Position numbers and translations under genes: made by a program. Of a DNA stretch of 64,000 nucleotides, positions 23,902 through 32,557 are shown in pieces (within the stretch, counting starts at the first letter, position 1; each line of letters opens with the position of its first letter). The notes beneath the pieces were generated by a model, which was not told where the DNA came from, did not search any database, and saw only the letters and a program-made list of their open reading frames with translations. Source of the stretch: JBOHDX01 sp050700835 (GTDB lineage Bacteria > Actinomycetota > Actinomycetes > Propionibacteriales > Nocardioidaceae); the NCBI GenBank assembly GCA_050700835.1, contig JBOHDX010000155.1, positions 1 through 64,000 on the forward strand, given 5' to 3'.

Positions 23902-25776
23902 TCACAGAACCCCAGAGCCGATCGCGCGCTCGCGCAGGGCGCGTCGATGCTGCTCCAGCGCCACCAGCTCACCGAACATCTTGTTGTAGTCGCCCGGCTG
24001 CTCCACCGGGTTCGTCCGCTGCAGCCGAGACTTGAGGGTAGTGACACGGCGCAGGGTGGTGAGCTCCTGCAGTCGCGCCAGCAAGGCGTCGACCAACCGC
24101 GCGTCGGGCACGCCCGAGCCACGCAGCGGCTCCACCACCAACCGGGTCAGCGTCTGTCGAGACTCGTCGTCCGGCAGCCGGGACGCCACCACGTGGACCC
24201 ACGCGGGGTCGGACTCGGTAGGCAGCGGCTCGGCGGTCAACGCCGTCCAGATGCTCGCCAGGACCGGATGAGTGAAGTCGTCGACGTCCACGTCGGCCGC
24301 GGGTGCCGCGAGCTGTGGCGCCTGCACGACCGCCTTCAGCGCCTCCAGCTCGTCGGCGAAGCGGGGTTCCCGGATGTCGGGTGCGTCCGGACGCTCGATC
24401 AGGGTCGCCTGGTCCCGCGGTGAGCTCGACGGCCGCTTGTCGCCGCGACCGGCCGCCCGGCGTACCTCGCGGCGCACCTCGTCGACCTCCATGCCCACCA
24501 GCCCGGCCAGCTCGCGTGCGAACGCGTCGACCTTGGACCGGTCGCGCACGCTCGCGACCAGCCTGGCCGCCGCCCGCATCGCGTTGACCCGTTGGTCGGC
24601 TCGATCGAGGTCGTACGCCTTGACGATGTTGTCCAGGACGAAGAGGTACAGCGGTCGCCGCTGCGCCACCAGCTCGCGGACGGCAGCGTCACCCTTGGCC
24701 AGGCGCAGCTCGCACGGGTCGAGACCGTCGGGTTGTACGGCGACGTAGGTCTGCGCGACGAACTGCTGGTCGCCCTGGAACGCCCGCATGGCGGCCTTCT
24801 GCCCCGCCGCATCGCCGTCGAACGTGAAGATCACCTCGCCACGGAACTCGTCGTGGTCCAGCAGCAGCCGACGCAGCAGCCTGGCGTGCTCCTCGCCGAA
24901 CGCCGTGCCGCAGGTGGCAACAGCCGTCCCGACCCCGGACTCATGGCAGGCCATCACGTCGGTGTAGCCCTCAACCACGACAGCCCGGCTGGCGCGCGCG
25001 ATCTCGCGGCGGGCGCGGTCGACGCCGTACAAGACATTGCTCTTCTTGTACAGCGGGGACTCGGGGGTGTTGAGGTACTTCGCCTCGATCCGGTCGTCGT
25101 CGAACAACCGGCGCGCGCCGAAGCCGATCACGTCTCCCGACAGGTCCTTGATCGGCCACATCAGCCGGCCACGGAACCGGTCGTAGGTGCCGCGGCCTCC
25201 GGTGGCGACCAGCCCGGCGGCCACCAGCTCCTCATCGCGCAGGCCCCTGGCCCGCAAGTGCTTGAGCAACGTGTCGTTGCCGCGCGGGGAGAACCCGATG
25301 CCGTACTTCTCCGCCACTGCCTTGTCGAACCCCCGCTCGGCGAGGAATCGCCGTCCGGTCATCGCGTCGCCGGGACCGAGCAGCTGCTCGGAATAGAACG
25401 CCGCGGCGTGCCGGTGAGCCTCGATCAATCGCGACCGCTGGTGCGGGTCGCGGGCCGGAGCGGTGCCGCCCTCGGTGTAGCGCAGCTGCACGTCGTAGCG
25501 GGCCGCGAGCCGCTCGACCGTCTCCGCGAACGACAGGCCCTCGATCTCCTGCACGAACCTGATCACGTCACCGCCGGCGCCGCAGCCGAAGCAGTGGTAG
25601 TAGCCCCGGCTCGGGGTGACGTGGAACGACGGGGACTTCTCGTCGTGGAATGGGCACAGGCCCTTCAGCGAGCCGCTACCGGCCGACCGCAGCGTGACGT
25701 GCTGGCGGACAACCTCCTCGATGTCGGCCCGCTCGCGAACCAGGGCGATGTCCTCGTCGCGAATCCGGCCCGTCAC
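23902..25776 (-). CDS. dnaG: DNA primase
   Basis: A 624-residue primase. The N-terminal CHC2 zinc finger is seen in GLCPFHDEKSPSFHV with YYHCFGCGAGGDV. The Toprim catalytic domain has AVVVEGYTDVMACHESG and the acidic motif VIFTFDGDAAGQKAA, and a C-terminal helicase-interaction domain follows. It makes RNA primers for replication at the fork with DnaB. GTG 25776 gives the expected start (TGRIRDEDIALVRERADIEEVV); the open frame extends upstream into the next gene's end but without conservation. The order sigma-dnaG-oxidoreductase-dgt is shared with other actinobacteria. Confidence 0.96.
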   Translation of the reverse strand: MTGRIRDEDIALVRERADIEEVVRQHVTLRSAGSGSLKGLCPFHDEKSPSFHVTPSRGYYHCFGCGAGGDVIRFVQEIEGLSFAETVERLAARYDVQLRYTEGGTAPARDPHQRSRLIEAHRHAAAFYSEQLLGPGDAMTGRRFLAERGFDKAVAEKYGIGFSPRGNDTLLKHLRARGLRDEELVAAGLVATGGRGTYDRFRGRLMWPIKDLSGDVIGFGARRLFDDDRIEAKYLNTPESPLYKKSNVLYGVDRARREIARASRAVVVEGYTDVMACHESGVGTAVATCGTAFGEEHARLLRRLLLDHDEFRGEVIFTFDGDAAGQKAAMRAFQGDQQFVAQTYVAVQPDGLDPCELRLAKGDAAVRELVAQRRPLYLFVLDNIVKAYDLDRADQRVNAMRAAARLVASVRDRSKVDAFARELAGLVGMEVDEVRREVRRAAGRGDKRPSSSPRDQATLIERPDAPDIREPRFADELEALKAVVQAPQLAAPAADVDVDDFTHPVLASIWTALTAEPLPTESDPAWVHVVASRLPDDESRQTLTRLVVEPLRGSGVPDARLVDALLARLQELTTLRRVTTLKSRLQRTNPVEQPGDYNKMFGELVALEQHRRALRERAIGSGVL

Positions 25777-25840
25777 GCGGCTGAGTCTACGGTTCGGCGC
25801 CGACCGTCCCAGTGGCCCTGTGGACCGGCCGTCGTCGCGG

Positions 25841-27064
25841 TCAGGAGGGTACGTCGGCCAGGTCGATGCCCGGGTCGGCCAGGCGAACCGGGTCGAGGGT
25901 GACGCCCGACCGGATGAGGTCCTGGACGGCATCGATGGTGTCCCACATGTTGACGTGCATGCCCGCGGCGAGCCGGCCGTCCACCAGCCAGAAGGCCATG
26001 AACTCGCGGCCGTCGAGGTCACCGCGCACCACCACCTGCGCCTCGGCGCCTGGGGCCACGTTGCCGGCGTACTCCAGGCCCACGTCGTACTGGTCGGAGA
26101 AGAAGAACGGCATCACGTCGTAGGACACAGCCTGGCCGAGCATCGAGCGCGCCGCTGCGGGGCCGCCGTCGTAGGCGTTGGCCCAGTGCTCAACCCGGAT
26201 CCGCCGGCCGAACAGCGGGTGTTGCCAGTTGGCCACGTCACCGACCGCATAGACGTCGGGGTCGGCCGTGCGCAGCGCGGAGTCGACGAGGATGCCGTTG
26301 TCAACGGCGAGACCGGCGGACTGAGCCAACGCGGTCGCTGGAGCCGCGCCGACGCCGACGACGACGGCATCCGCCGGCAACAGCTCACCCTCACTGGTGC
26401 GGACTCCGGCCACTCGGTCGCTGCCCTCGATCGCCTCGATCCCCGGACCGATGACCAGGCGCACCCCGTTGTCCTCGTGCAGCTTGGCGAACACCTGGCT
26501 GATCTTGTCGCCCACGACCGTGACCAGCGGCGCCAACGGTGACACGACCGTGACCTCGCCGTCATGGGCGCGTCCGGCCGCTGCGGACTCCAGGCCGATC
26601 CAGCCAGCGCCGATCACAACGAGCCGGCCGCCCCTGGCCAACGTCTCGCGCAACGCCCGCGAGTCGTCGACGGTGCGCAGGTAGTGCACGCCCGGCAGGT
26701 CGTTGCCCGGCACGTCCAGAACCCGCGGGACGGCCCCGGTCGTGATCAGCAGCTTGGAGTAGGCGACGGTGTCGCCGGAACTCACGGTCACCTCGTGGGC
26801 ATTGGTGTCCAGCCCGGTCGCGGTCACGCCGAGCCGGACGTCGACGTCGTTGTCGTCGTACCACTGCTGATCATGGGTCCGGGTGCTGAGCGGGTCGTCG
26901 TTGCCGGCCAACACGCCCTTGGACAGCGGCGGCCGTTCGTACGGCAGATGCGACTCGGCCCCGACCAGCACGACTCGGCCCCGGTGCCCCTCCTCGCGCA
27001 GGGTCTCGATCGCCCGGGAGGCGGCTAGGCCGGCCCCGACGACGACGAAGGGGTGATCGCTCAT
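25841..27064 (-). CDS. NAD(P)/FAD-dependent oxidoreductase (ferredoxin/rubredoxin reductase-like)
   Basis: A 407-residue flavoprotein. The FAD-binding GAGLAASRAIETLRE lies at the N-terminus, a second GxGxxG for NAD(P)H in VVIGAGWIGLESAAAGR at about residue 148, and the FAD-closing motif DVYAVGDVANW at about residue 270. The C-terminal domain (FMAFWLVDGRLAAGMHVNMWD) is that of BphA4/rhodocoxin reductase-like enzymes, so it likely passes electrons from NAD(P)H to a ferredoxin. No ferredoxin or oxygenase gene is adjacent. It lies between dgt and dnaG on the same strand. Confidence 0.88.
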   Translation of the reverse strand: MSDHPFVVVGAGLAASRAIETLREEGHRGRVVLVGAESHLPYERPPLSKGVLAGNDDPLSTRTHDQQWYDDNDVDVRLGVTATGLDTNAHEVTVSSGDTVAYSKLLITTGAVPRVLDVPGNDLPGVHYLRTVDDSRALRETLARGGRLVVIGAGWIGLESAAAGRAHDGEVTVVSPLAPLVTVVGDKISQVFAKLHEDNGVRLVIGPGIEAIEGSDRVAGVRTSEGELLPADAVVVGVGAAPATALAQSAGLAVDNGILVDSALRTADPDVYAVGDVANWQHPLFGRRIRVEHWANAYDGGPAAARSMLGQAVSYDVMPFFFSDQYDVGLEYAGNVAPGAEAQVVVRGDLDGREFMAFWLVDGRLAAGMHVNMWDTIDAVQDLIRSGVTLDPVRLADPGIDLADVPS

Positions 27065-27172
27065 GGTTTCTCCTCAGCAGGGTCGGACAGGTCGTGGGGA
27101 GGGGACCAGCCTTGCCCGCACTATGGCACGGCTCGCCCGGTCCCCCTCCAACGTCGCGGATCGGGGATCGGT

Positions 27173-28453
27173 TCACAGCAGCCGCGCGGCCCACCCGCGT
27201 GCGGACCCGTCGGTGAGTGAGGCGACCTGGTCGATGACGACGCGCAGCCGCGCCGAGTCGTCGGCGGCGGACCGGAAGTCTTCGGTGAAGTCGGGCTCGA
27301 GGTGCTGCGGTGCCGTGACCGCGAGCTTCGTCACCAGCGAGTGAATCAGGGCGCGCTGGTCCCGAAGCGCGTCCACCCGGTCACCGGCCCGCATCACGTA
27401 GTGCGCCGCGATTCCCTTGAGCACCGCGATCTCCACCAGCGTCGGCGCGGGCACGACCAGTCCTGCGGCGTACCGAGTCAACGGCGCCGGGCCGTACTTG
27501 TCGTGGGTTGCGCCCTGGGCGAAGGAGCAGAAGCGCCCGATCAAGCCGCTGGTGAGCCGCTTCAAGCCCGCCAGAGCGGGGCGGGTCCCGTCGAACCGGC
27601 TCGTCGGCCAGCCTGGTTGCTGCTGAAGGCTCGCGAGCGCTGCGACGAGGTCGTCGTCGGCCGCCTGCGGGAGATACCAGTCGCGGACCACAGACCAGAC
27701 CCCCGCCCGCTCATCAGGGTCCGCCAGGTCCCCGAGATCCACCCGTCCGGCCACCACCGCGTCCTCGACGTCGTGGACGGAATAGGCGACGTCGTCGGCT
27801 AGGTCCATCACCGCCGCCTCGAGGCAGCGTTGACCGGCGGGGGCCCGCTCGCGCAACCAGTGAAACGCCGGGAGGTCGTCGTCGTAGGCGCCGAACTTGC
27901 GTACCTGACGGTCCTGGCCGTCGGTGTGCAGGCCCTGCGGGGGTGGTGCCTCGTGCCGGGTCCAGGGGTACTTCACGCACGCGTCGAGCACGGCGCGGGT
28001 GAGGTTGAGACCGACGCTGGACCCGTCGGGGGCGAACGACTTGGCCTCCAGCCGGGTGAGGATGCGCAACGTCTGCGCATTGCCCTCGAACCCACCGCAG
28101 GTCAGGGACGCCTCGTGCAGCGCGCGCTCACCGTTGTGGCCGAAGGGCGGGTGCCCCAGGTCGTGCGCCAGCGCGGCTGTCTCCACGACGTCGGGGTCGC
28201 AGCCGAGGGCCTGGCCGAGCTCCCGGGCCACCTGCGCCACCTCGAGCGAGTGGGTCAGCCGGTTGCGCCCGAAGTCGTCCGTGCCCGGCCCTACCACTTG
28301 TGTCTTGGCCGAGAGCCGACGCAGCGAGGCCGCGTGCAGCACCCTGGCGCGATCACGGGCGAACGCGGTCCGTCCGGGCCGCTTGGCCGGCTCGTCGATC
28401 CGCCGGCGGCCGGCCTCGGCCGGGTAGCCGGGGGTCAGGGGCTCCTCAGACAT
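27173..28453 (-). CDS. dgt: dGTPase-like dNTP triphosphohydrolase
   Basis: A 426-residue HD-domain protein with the metal motif set NRLTHSLEVAQVARELG, ALAHDLGHPPFGHNGE and LADDVAYSVHDVEDA. It is of the type-2 Dgt group that hydrolyses dNTPs to nucleoside and triphosphate. ATG 28453 (MSEEPLTPGYP) fits the family; the frame stays open further upstream into a repeat-bearing gap. The conserved pairing with dnaG supports a replication-linked nucleotide-pool role. Confidence 0.92.
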   Translation of the reverse strand: MSEEPLTPGYPAEAGRRRIDEPAKRPGRTAFARDRARVLHAASLRRLSAKTQVVGPGTDDFGRNRLTHSLEVAQVARELGQALGCDPDVVETAALAHDLGHPPFGHNGERALHEASLTCGGFEGNAQTLRILTRLEAKSFAPDGSSVGLNLTRAVLDACVKYPWTRHEAPPPQGLHTDGQDRQVRKFGAYDDDLPAFHWLRERAPAGQRCLEAAVMDLADDVAYSVHDVEDAVVAGRVDLGDLADPDERAGVWSVVRDWYLPQAADDDLVAALASLQQQPGWPTSRFDGTRPALAGLKRLTSGLIGRFCSFAQGATHDKYGPAPLTRYAAGLVVPAPTLVEIAVLKGIAAHYVMRAGDRVDALRDQRALIHSLVTKLAVTAPQHLEPDFTEDFRSAADDSARLRVVIDQVASLTDGSARGWAARLL

Positions 28454-28481
28454 CGCTGGCAGGCTAGCGCCCCCCACGAAC

Positions 28482-28523
28482 GAATCGACATCGCCGTAGC
28501 CCGGACAGCCCCAATGTCGATTC
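28482..28523. repeat. 42-bp dispersed inverted repeat, copy 1
   Basis: The terminal arms are GAATCGACAT and ATGTCGATTC, perfect over 10 bases, and the element is 42 bases long. The same arms and the same total length recur at 40865-40906 and 40929-40970 while the interior differs. Here it lies in the 83-base gap between a lipoprotein stop and the dgt start, both on the minus strand. Confidence 0.75.
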
Positions 28524-28536
28524 CTGCGTCCCCGGC

Positions 28537-29025
28537 TTAGGGGCTGACGAGGACCTGCACGCTGGTGCCGCTCCCGCCACACTGCGACGCAAGGTCACGG
28601 ATCGCCCACCTGCCCACCTGGCCGCCGTGCTTCCAGTCCGCCTCTGCGTCGTGATCGTCCGTCTCGCCGCTGGTGATCGAGAAGCCGCCACTGCGGTACG
28701 CCTTGTTCAGCTGGCCGAGCACGACGTTCATCGATGCCGCACTGACGGCGGTGATCACCGTTCCCGCACTGCCGCGGTCCTCCACCGCATAGGGCACGAC
28801 TCCCGACGGCAGCGGAATCGACGCGACCGCGGCCGGCATCGGAGTGACCGTCGCGGCGGAGGCGCACACGGTCCCGGTCGACGCCGCGCCGGAGGAACCC
28901 GGCAGGTCACTTGCCAACTGCCTGTCCTTCCCGGACCCTTCGCTCGAACCGCAGCTGGTCGCAAACGCCAGCGCCAGACCGGCGGTGGCGCATAGGACCA
29001 TCCCGGGGACCGTTCGTCGGGTCAC
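28537..29025 (-). CDS. Predicted lipoprotein
   Basis: A 162-residue protein. GTG 29025 gives a basic start, a hydrophobic stretch and the lipobox AFATSC, so the mature protein is probably lipid-anchored. The exported part contains a Ser/Thr-rich linker and a small domain (SIPLPSGVVPYAVEDRGSAG, LNKAYRSGGFSITSGETDDHDAE) of no family I can name. The start overlaps the stop of the sialidase-like gene (GTGA at 29022-29025), so the two exported proteins are translationally coupled and may act together at the cell surface. Confidence 0.78.
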   Translation of the reverse strand: MTRRTVPGMVLCATAGLALAFATSCGSSEGSGKDRQLASDLPGSSGAASTGTVCASAATVTPMPAAVASIPLPSGVVPYAVEDRGSAGTVITAVSAASMNVVLGQLNKAYRSGGFSITSGETDDHDAEADWKHGGQVGRWAIRDLASQCGGSGTSVQVLVSP

Positions 29026-30959
29026 GCAGACCCCGCCGCGCGCTTCGCGACGCAACCGGACATGTGACGCTCCGTGAGGCGAACGGTCGGCCACCAGGTC
29101 GCCGGGGTCGCCAGCCCAGCGGCGGTCGCGGGCCGGGTCGCAGGTCGGATCGCCGGCCGGGCAGCGGTCGCCGGGTCGTACCTCGCGAACAGCGGCTTGC
29201 CACCGATCTGGCGCGAGATCGTCGCGCGCGCGTCGAAGTTGTTCTTGTGCGTCCGCACGCAGGTGCCGGTGCAACCGTCGGCGAACGCGACCATCACGTT
29301 CCCGCGCTTGTCGATCGTGGATCCGATGAAGTCGAGCAGGTTGCGGTCGCTGCCGCAGGTGGTGCCTGCCGTGCAGATCGAACCCACCTGCACCGGGTTA
29401 CCCGGAGTTGCATTGCGGATGCTCCAGTGCGCGCCGCCGTCATAGGTGTAGGCGGTGTACTGGTACCAGACACCGTGGAAGTGGGCGGCGTCCTGATAGT
29501 TGCCGTCGGTCGTAGTGCCCAGGAACGAGAACGCTGCGCGGTTGTCGTCGCCGGCCACGACGGTTGGGAACACCGCGTTGCGGATGCCCACACCGCCGAC
29601 CCTGGCGCCTACGGCCTGGTCGTGCTGCCAGGTCTGGCCGCGGTTGTGGCTGACAGCGATCCGCGGCACGCCATCGGACCCGACGTAGCCGAGATAGACC
29701 GACCCCCTCGCCCCGACCGCGACACCGGGGTCGGAGTCACCGGAGGTGCTCGCTGGGTCCTTGCGGATCGTCCAGGTCGTGCCGTTGTCGGTGCTCACCA
29801 CCACGGCCTGGTTCGAGCCGCACGACTTGTTCGGCAGGTAGGCGGTGCCGTCCGGACCCACCATGATGTGACCGTGCAGCCCGCCGCACTGGTTGAGGTT
29901 GTACGTCGGGATCCCGGCTCCGAAGGTCACTCCCCCGTCGATGCTGGAGGCGCAGAAGGCGGTGGCGATGTCCTGACTGCAGTAGTAGACGGCGCGGGGA
30001 TAGGTGGGGTGCGGGAGCGCACCAGGGGCGAAGGGGCCACCGCCGAGCGTCTGGTGGTCGACCCCGGACGGGATGCCTCCACCCTGGCTCGGTGACCAGG
30101 TGGTGCCGTCGTTGTCGGTGTAGCAGGTGAGCGAGTCCACGCCGGACAGCTGCGACTCGAACGTCCGGCCCGTCACGTTGTCGGTGTAGAGGATCGGGTC
30201 GAGGCTCGTGGTGCTGCCCTGCGGGCAACCCTTGGCGGCGGTGGCCGAGGCGTCCGACCACGCCAGCCGGGTGCCCGTGCCGGAGCCGGAAACCCGGACC
30301 TTGTAGGTGGAGACGTACGACTGGTACATCACCGAGCCGGTCTTCCAGTTCACGCCGATCGAGGGCTCCCCGGAGCTGCGGGCGTTCGGCAGGCTCAGCG
30401 GTGCGGCGAAGGCGCGCATCGGCGGTGCCGGCTGGGTCGAGGGCGGCGGGTTGGTGGGCTTGTTCTGCAACGTCGCCGTGGCGCCGTAGCTCTGCCCCAG
30501 GGGCAGGAACGGCACGACCACGACGTGGTACGTCCCGGCGGCCGGCGGCATGATCACGGTCTCGGGATCCGCGGACGTGGCGGCGGTGGCGACGATGGTG
30601 CCGGCCGCGTTCTCGACGTAGACGTCGAAGTCGGCCGACTGGTTGGGCCACGAAACCGCGATCCGTAGCTGGTGCTTCGTGGCGTACGACGCCGGGGTAC
30701 TCACCGTGAGGTTGTACGTGTCGCACGACTGCGGAGCGGAGCAGTCGGGGACGCCGTTGGCCTCGGCCGTGGGGTTGGGCACCAGGAACGGCCCACCGGT
30801 CCAGGACGTGGACAGCTGCGTCGGGCTCACGGTGCCGGATCCAGGTGACGCTGCCCGCGCGGGCGACGAGCCACCGCCGCCGACCAGCAGCCCGATGGCC
30901 AGGGCCAGCGCGGATACCAGGACTAGCAGTCGGGTCCTCGACCGCACGACGTACGACAT
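29022..30959 (-). CDS. Secreted BNR-repeat / sialidase-like beta-propeller protein
   Basis: A 645-residue exported protein with a Sec signal peptide (RTRLLVLVSALALAIGLLV, cut near ARAASP). A pre-peptidase C-terminal-like beta domain follows (about residues 75-165, TYNLTVSTPASYATKHQLRI). A propeller with BNR-type blades comes next (SIDGGVTFGAG, STDNGTTWTIRKDP, SHNRGQTWQHD, TYDGGAHWSIRN). The S-x-D-x-G-x-T-W blades are typical of sialidases and other exo-glycosidases, but catalytic sialidase residues are not evident, so the substrate is open. The last 50 residues are low-complexity Ala/Arg/Thr. ATG 30959 has GGAG five bases upstream. Confidence 0.82.
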   Translation of the reverse strand: MSYVVRSRTRLLVLVSALALAIGLLVGGGGSSPARAASPGSGTVSPTQLSTSWTGGPFLVPNPTAEANGVPDCSAPQSCDTYNLTVSTPASYATKHQLRIAVSWPNQSADFDVYVENAAGTIVATAATSADPETVIMPPAAGTYHVVVVPFLPLGQSYGATATLQNKPTNPPPSTQPAPPMRAFAAPLSLPNARSSGEPSIGVNWKTGSVMYQSYVSTYKVRVSGSGTGTRLAWSDASATAAKGCPQGSTTSLDPILYTDNVTGRTFESQLSGVDSLTCYTDNDGTTWSPSQGGGIPSGVDHQTLGGGPFAPGALPHPTYPRAVYYCSQDIATAFCASSIDGGVTFGAGIPTYNLNQCGGLHGHIMVGPDGTAYLPNKSCGSNQAVVVSTDNGTTWTIRKDPASTSGDSDPGVAVGARGSVYLGYVGSDGVPRIAVSHNRGQTWQHDQAVGARVGGVGIRNAVFPTVVAGDDNRAAFSFLGTTTDGNYQDAAHFHGVWYQYTAYTYDGGAHWSIRNATPGNPVQVGSICTAGTTCGSDRNLLDFIGSTIDKRGNVMVAFADGCTGTCVRTHKNNFDARATISRQIGGKPLFARYDPATAARPAIRPATRPATAAGLATPATWWPTVRLTERHMSGCVAKRAAGSA

Positions 30960-30997
30960 AAGCGCTCCGATCACCACAGGTCACCACAGGGCGACAA

Positions 30998-31035
30998 CGG
31001 ACGCGCCGCGCGTCCGCTCTGTCTCAACGAGACAG
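30998..31035. repeat. Pair of hairpins upstream of the sialidase-like gene
   Basis: Two adjacent perfect stem-loops lie in the 169-base gap between the sialidase-like start and the dusB stop: CGGACGCG-CCG-CGCGTCCG (30998-31016) and CTGTCTC-AAC-GAGACAG (31019-31035). They could end dusB transcription or form an operator or leader structure for the secreted gene. Confidence 0.5.
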
Positions 31036-31128
31036 ACAGCGCCAGGTCACGGACGACAGCCTGCACCCTTTCCGGGTGGGCCGCCACCGGAGCCCGGGGC
31101 ACGTCCGTGCGCGGCCAGCCACGTCGGG

Positions 31129-32262
31129 TCAGCCGCCGGACGTTCCGTCCTCGGCGGCGGGATCGACGGTCCGCGAGTCGCGGTCGTGCAGCCATCCGTC
31201 CGGCAGGGCCACACGCTTGGGCGTTCCCTGGCGTCCGCGCGGAGTCCCGAGCTCACCGACGGGGTAGGCCTCCGTCGGATCGAGCCGGGCCAACAAGTTC
31301 TCGAGATCGGCCAGGCTCGACACCAGGCCGAGCTGGGACCTGATGTGCCCGCCGGCGCGGAACCCCTTGAGGTACCACGCGATGTGCTTGCGGAACTCCG
31401 TGCACCCTCGCTGCTCCCCCAGGTGTTGAGCGAGCAGCTCGGCGTGCCGCCGCATCACCGCGGCCACCTCGCCCAGCGTCGGCAGCACCCGCTCCGCCCG
31501 CCCGGCGAACGCAGCCACGAGGTCCGCGAACAGCCACGGGCGCCCCAGGCAGCCGCGGCCGACGACGACCCCGGCGGCACCGGTCTGCTCCACCATGGCG
31601 ACGGCGTCGGACGCCTCCCAGATGTCACCGTTGCCGAGCACCGGGATGTCGACCGCATCGGCGAGCGTCGCGATGGCGCGCCAGTCGGCCTGGCCGGAGT
31701 AGTGCTGAGCAGCCGTACGTGCGTGCAGGGCAATCGCGGCGCAGCCGGCGTCCTGCGCGATGCGGCCGGCATCGAGGTACGTCAGGTGCTCGTCGTCGAT
31801 CCCCTTGCGGGTCTTGATCGTGACGGGGATGCCGTAGGGCTGGGCCGCGTCGACGGCGCTGCTGACGATGTCGCCGAGCAGGCCGGTCTTCCAGGGCAGG
31901 GCGGCACCGCCACCCTTGCGGGTCACCTTGGGGACGGGGCAGCCGAAGTTGAGATCGACATGAGCGACGCCATAGTCACCGGCGAGGATCTCGACCGCCT
32001 TGCCCACATAGGACGGGTCGATTCCGTACAGCTGGACGGAGCGGATCCGCTCGGTGTCGTCGAAGTGCAGCATCGCAAGGCTGGTCCGGTCCCGTTCGAC
32101 GATGCCGCGCGAGGTGATCATCTCGCAGACGTACAACCCGGCACCCTGCTCGCGGCACAGCCGGCGGAACGCCGCGTTTGTCACCCCCGCCATCGGCGCG
32201 AGCACCACCGGTGTCGCGACCTCCAGGGCACCCAGGCGCAGGGTCGCGGTGAGTTCCGGCAT
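31129..32262 (-). CDS. dusB: tRNA-dihydrouridine synthase
   Basis: A 377-residue FMN-binding TIM-barrel enzyme. It shows APMAGVTNAAFRRLCRE near the N-terminus, the DLNFGCPVPKVTRKGGGAAL active-site segment with the catalytic Cys, and the C-terminal tRNA-binding helices (KHIAWYLKGFRAG). It reduces uridine to dihydrouridine in the tRNA D-loop. ATG 32262 (MPELTATLRLG) is the family start; the open frame extends upstream only through tandem repeats. It is divergent from the NCS1 permease across a repeat-rich 295-base gap. Confidence 0.93.
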   Translation of the reverse strand: MPELTATLRLGALEVATPVVLAPMAGVTNAAFRRLCREQGAGLYVCEMITSRGIVERDRTSLAMLHFDDTERIRSVQLYGIDPSYVGKAVEILAGDYGVAHVDLNFGCPVPKVTRKGGGAALPWKTGLLGDIVSSAVDAAQPYGIPVTIKTRKGIDDEHLTYLDAGRIAQDAGCAAIALHARTAAQHYSGQADWRAIATLADAVDIPVLGNGDIWEASDAVAMVEQTGAAGVVVGRGCLGRPWLFADLVAAFAGRAERVLPTLGEVAAVMRRHAELLAQHLGEQRGCTEFRKHIAWYLKGFRAGGHIRSQLGLVSSLADLENLLARLDPTEAYPVGELGTPRGRQGTPKRVALPDGWLHDRDSRTVDPAAEDGTSGG

Positions 32263-32279
32263 GCCCCCAGTGTCGCAAA

Positions 32280-32345
32280 CCCGCCCATCCGCGGGTTCTG
32301 GCCCGCCCATCCGCGGGTTCTGGCCCGCCCATCCGCGGCTTCTGG
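32280..32345. repeat. 22-bp tandem repeat, three copies
   Basis: Three head-to-tail copies of a 22-base unit (CCGCCCATCCGCGGG plus TTCTGGC) lie at 32281-32302, 32303-32324 and 32325-32345, starting 18 bases upstream of the dusB start codon. They fall in the untranslated leader of dusB. The third copy has one substitution. Confidence 0.85.
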
Positions 32346-32367
32346 TGCAGCCGGCGTGCGTAACTGT

Positions 32368-32459
32368 CGGATCGCGGAGGGTGTGCGGATCGCGGAGGGT
32401 GTGCGGATCGCGGAGGGGGTGGGGATCGCGGAGGGAGGTGGGGATCGCGGAGGGAGGGG
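32368..32459. repeat. 18/19-bp tandem repeat, five copies
   Basis: Five consecutive copies built on CGGATCGCGGAGGGTGTG begin at 32368, 32386, 32404, 32422 and 32441. The first three are 18 bases and the last two 19 bases with G-rich endings. They fill the middle of the divergent dusB/NCS1 intergenic region. Read as codons they give a short amino acid repeat, but no start site or conserved frame supports a gene. Confidence 0.85.
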
Positions 32460-32557
32460 AGACCGTACGCAGATCACGGCCACGGGGTGACGAATGCCAG
32501 GTCCGGCGGTACGTTCAGCCCGATCGCCGCGCCGGCCCCGACGAGAGGACACCGGGG

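Noticed and set aside
32280..32459. Possible CRISPR array
   Set aside because: The units are directly adjacent with no spacers and are 18-22 bases of G/C-rich sequence; no cas genes are present.
32281..32557. Coding repeat between dusB and the permease
   Set aside because: The 18-base unit keeps a frame in the first copies but the last copies are 19 bases, there is no ribosome binding site, and both neighbours have clear starts outside it.
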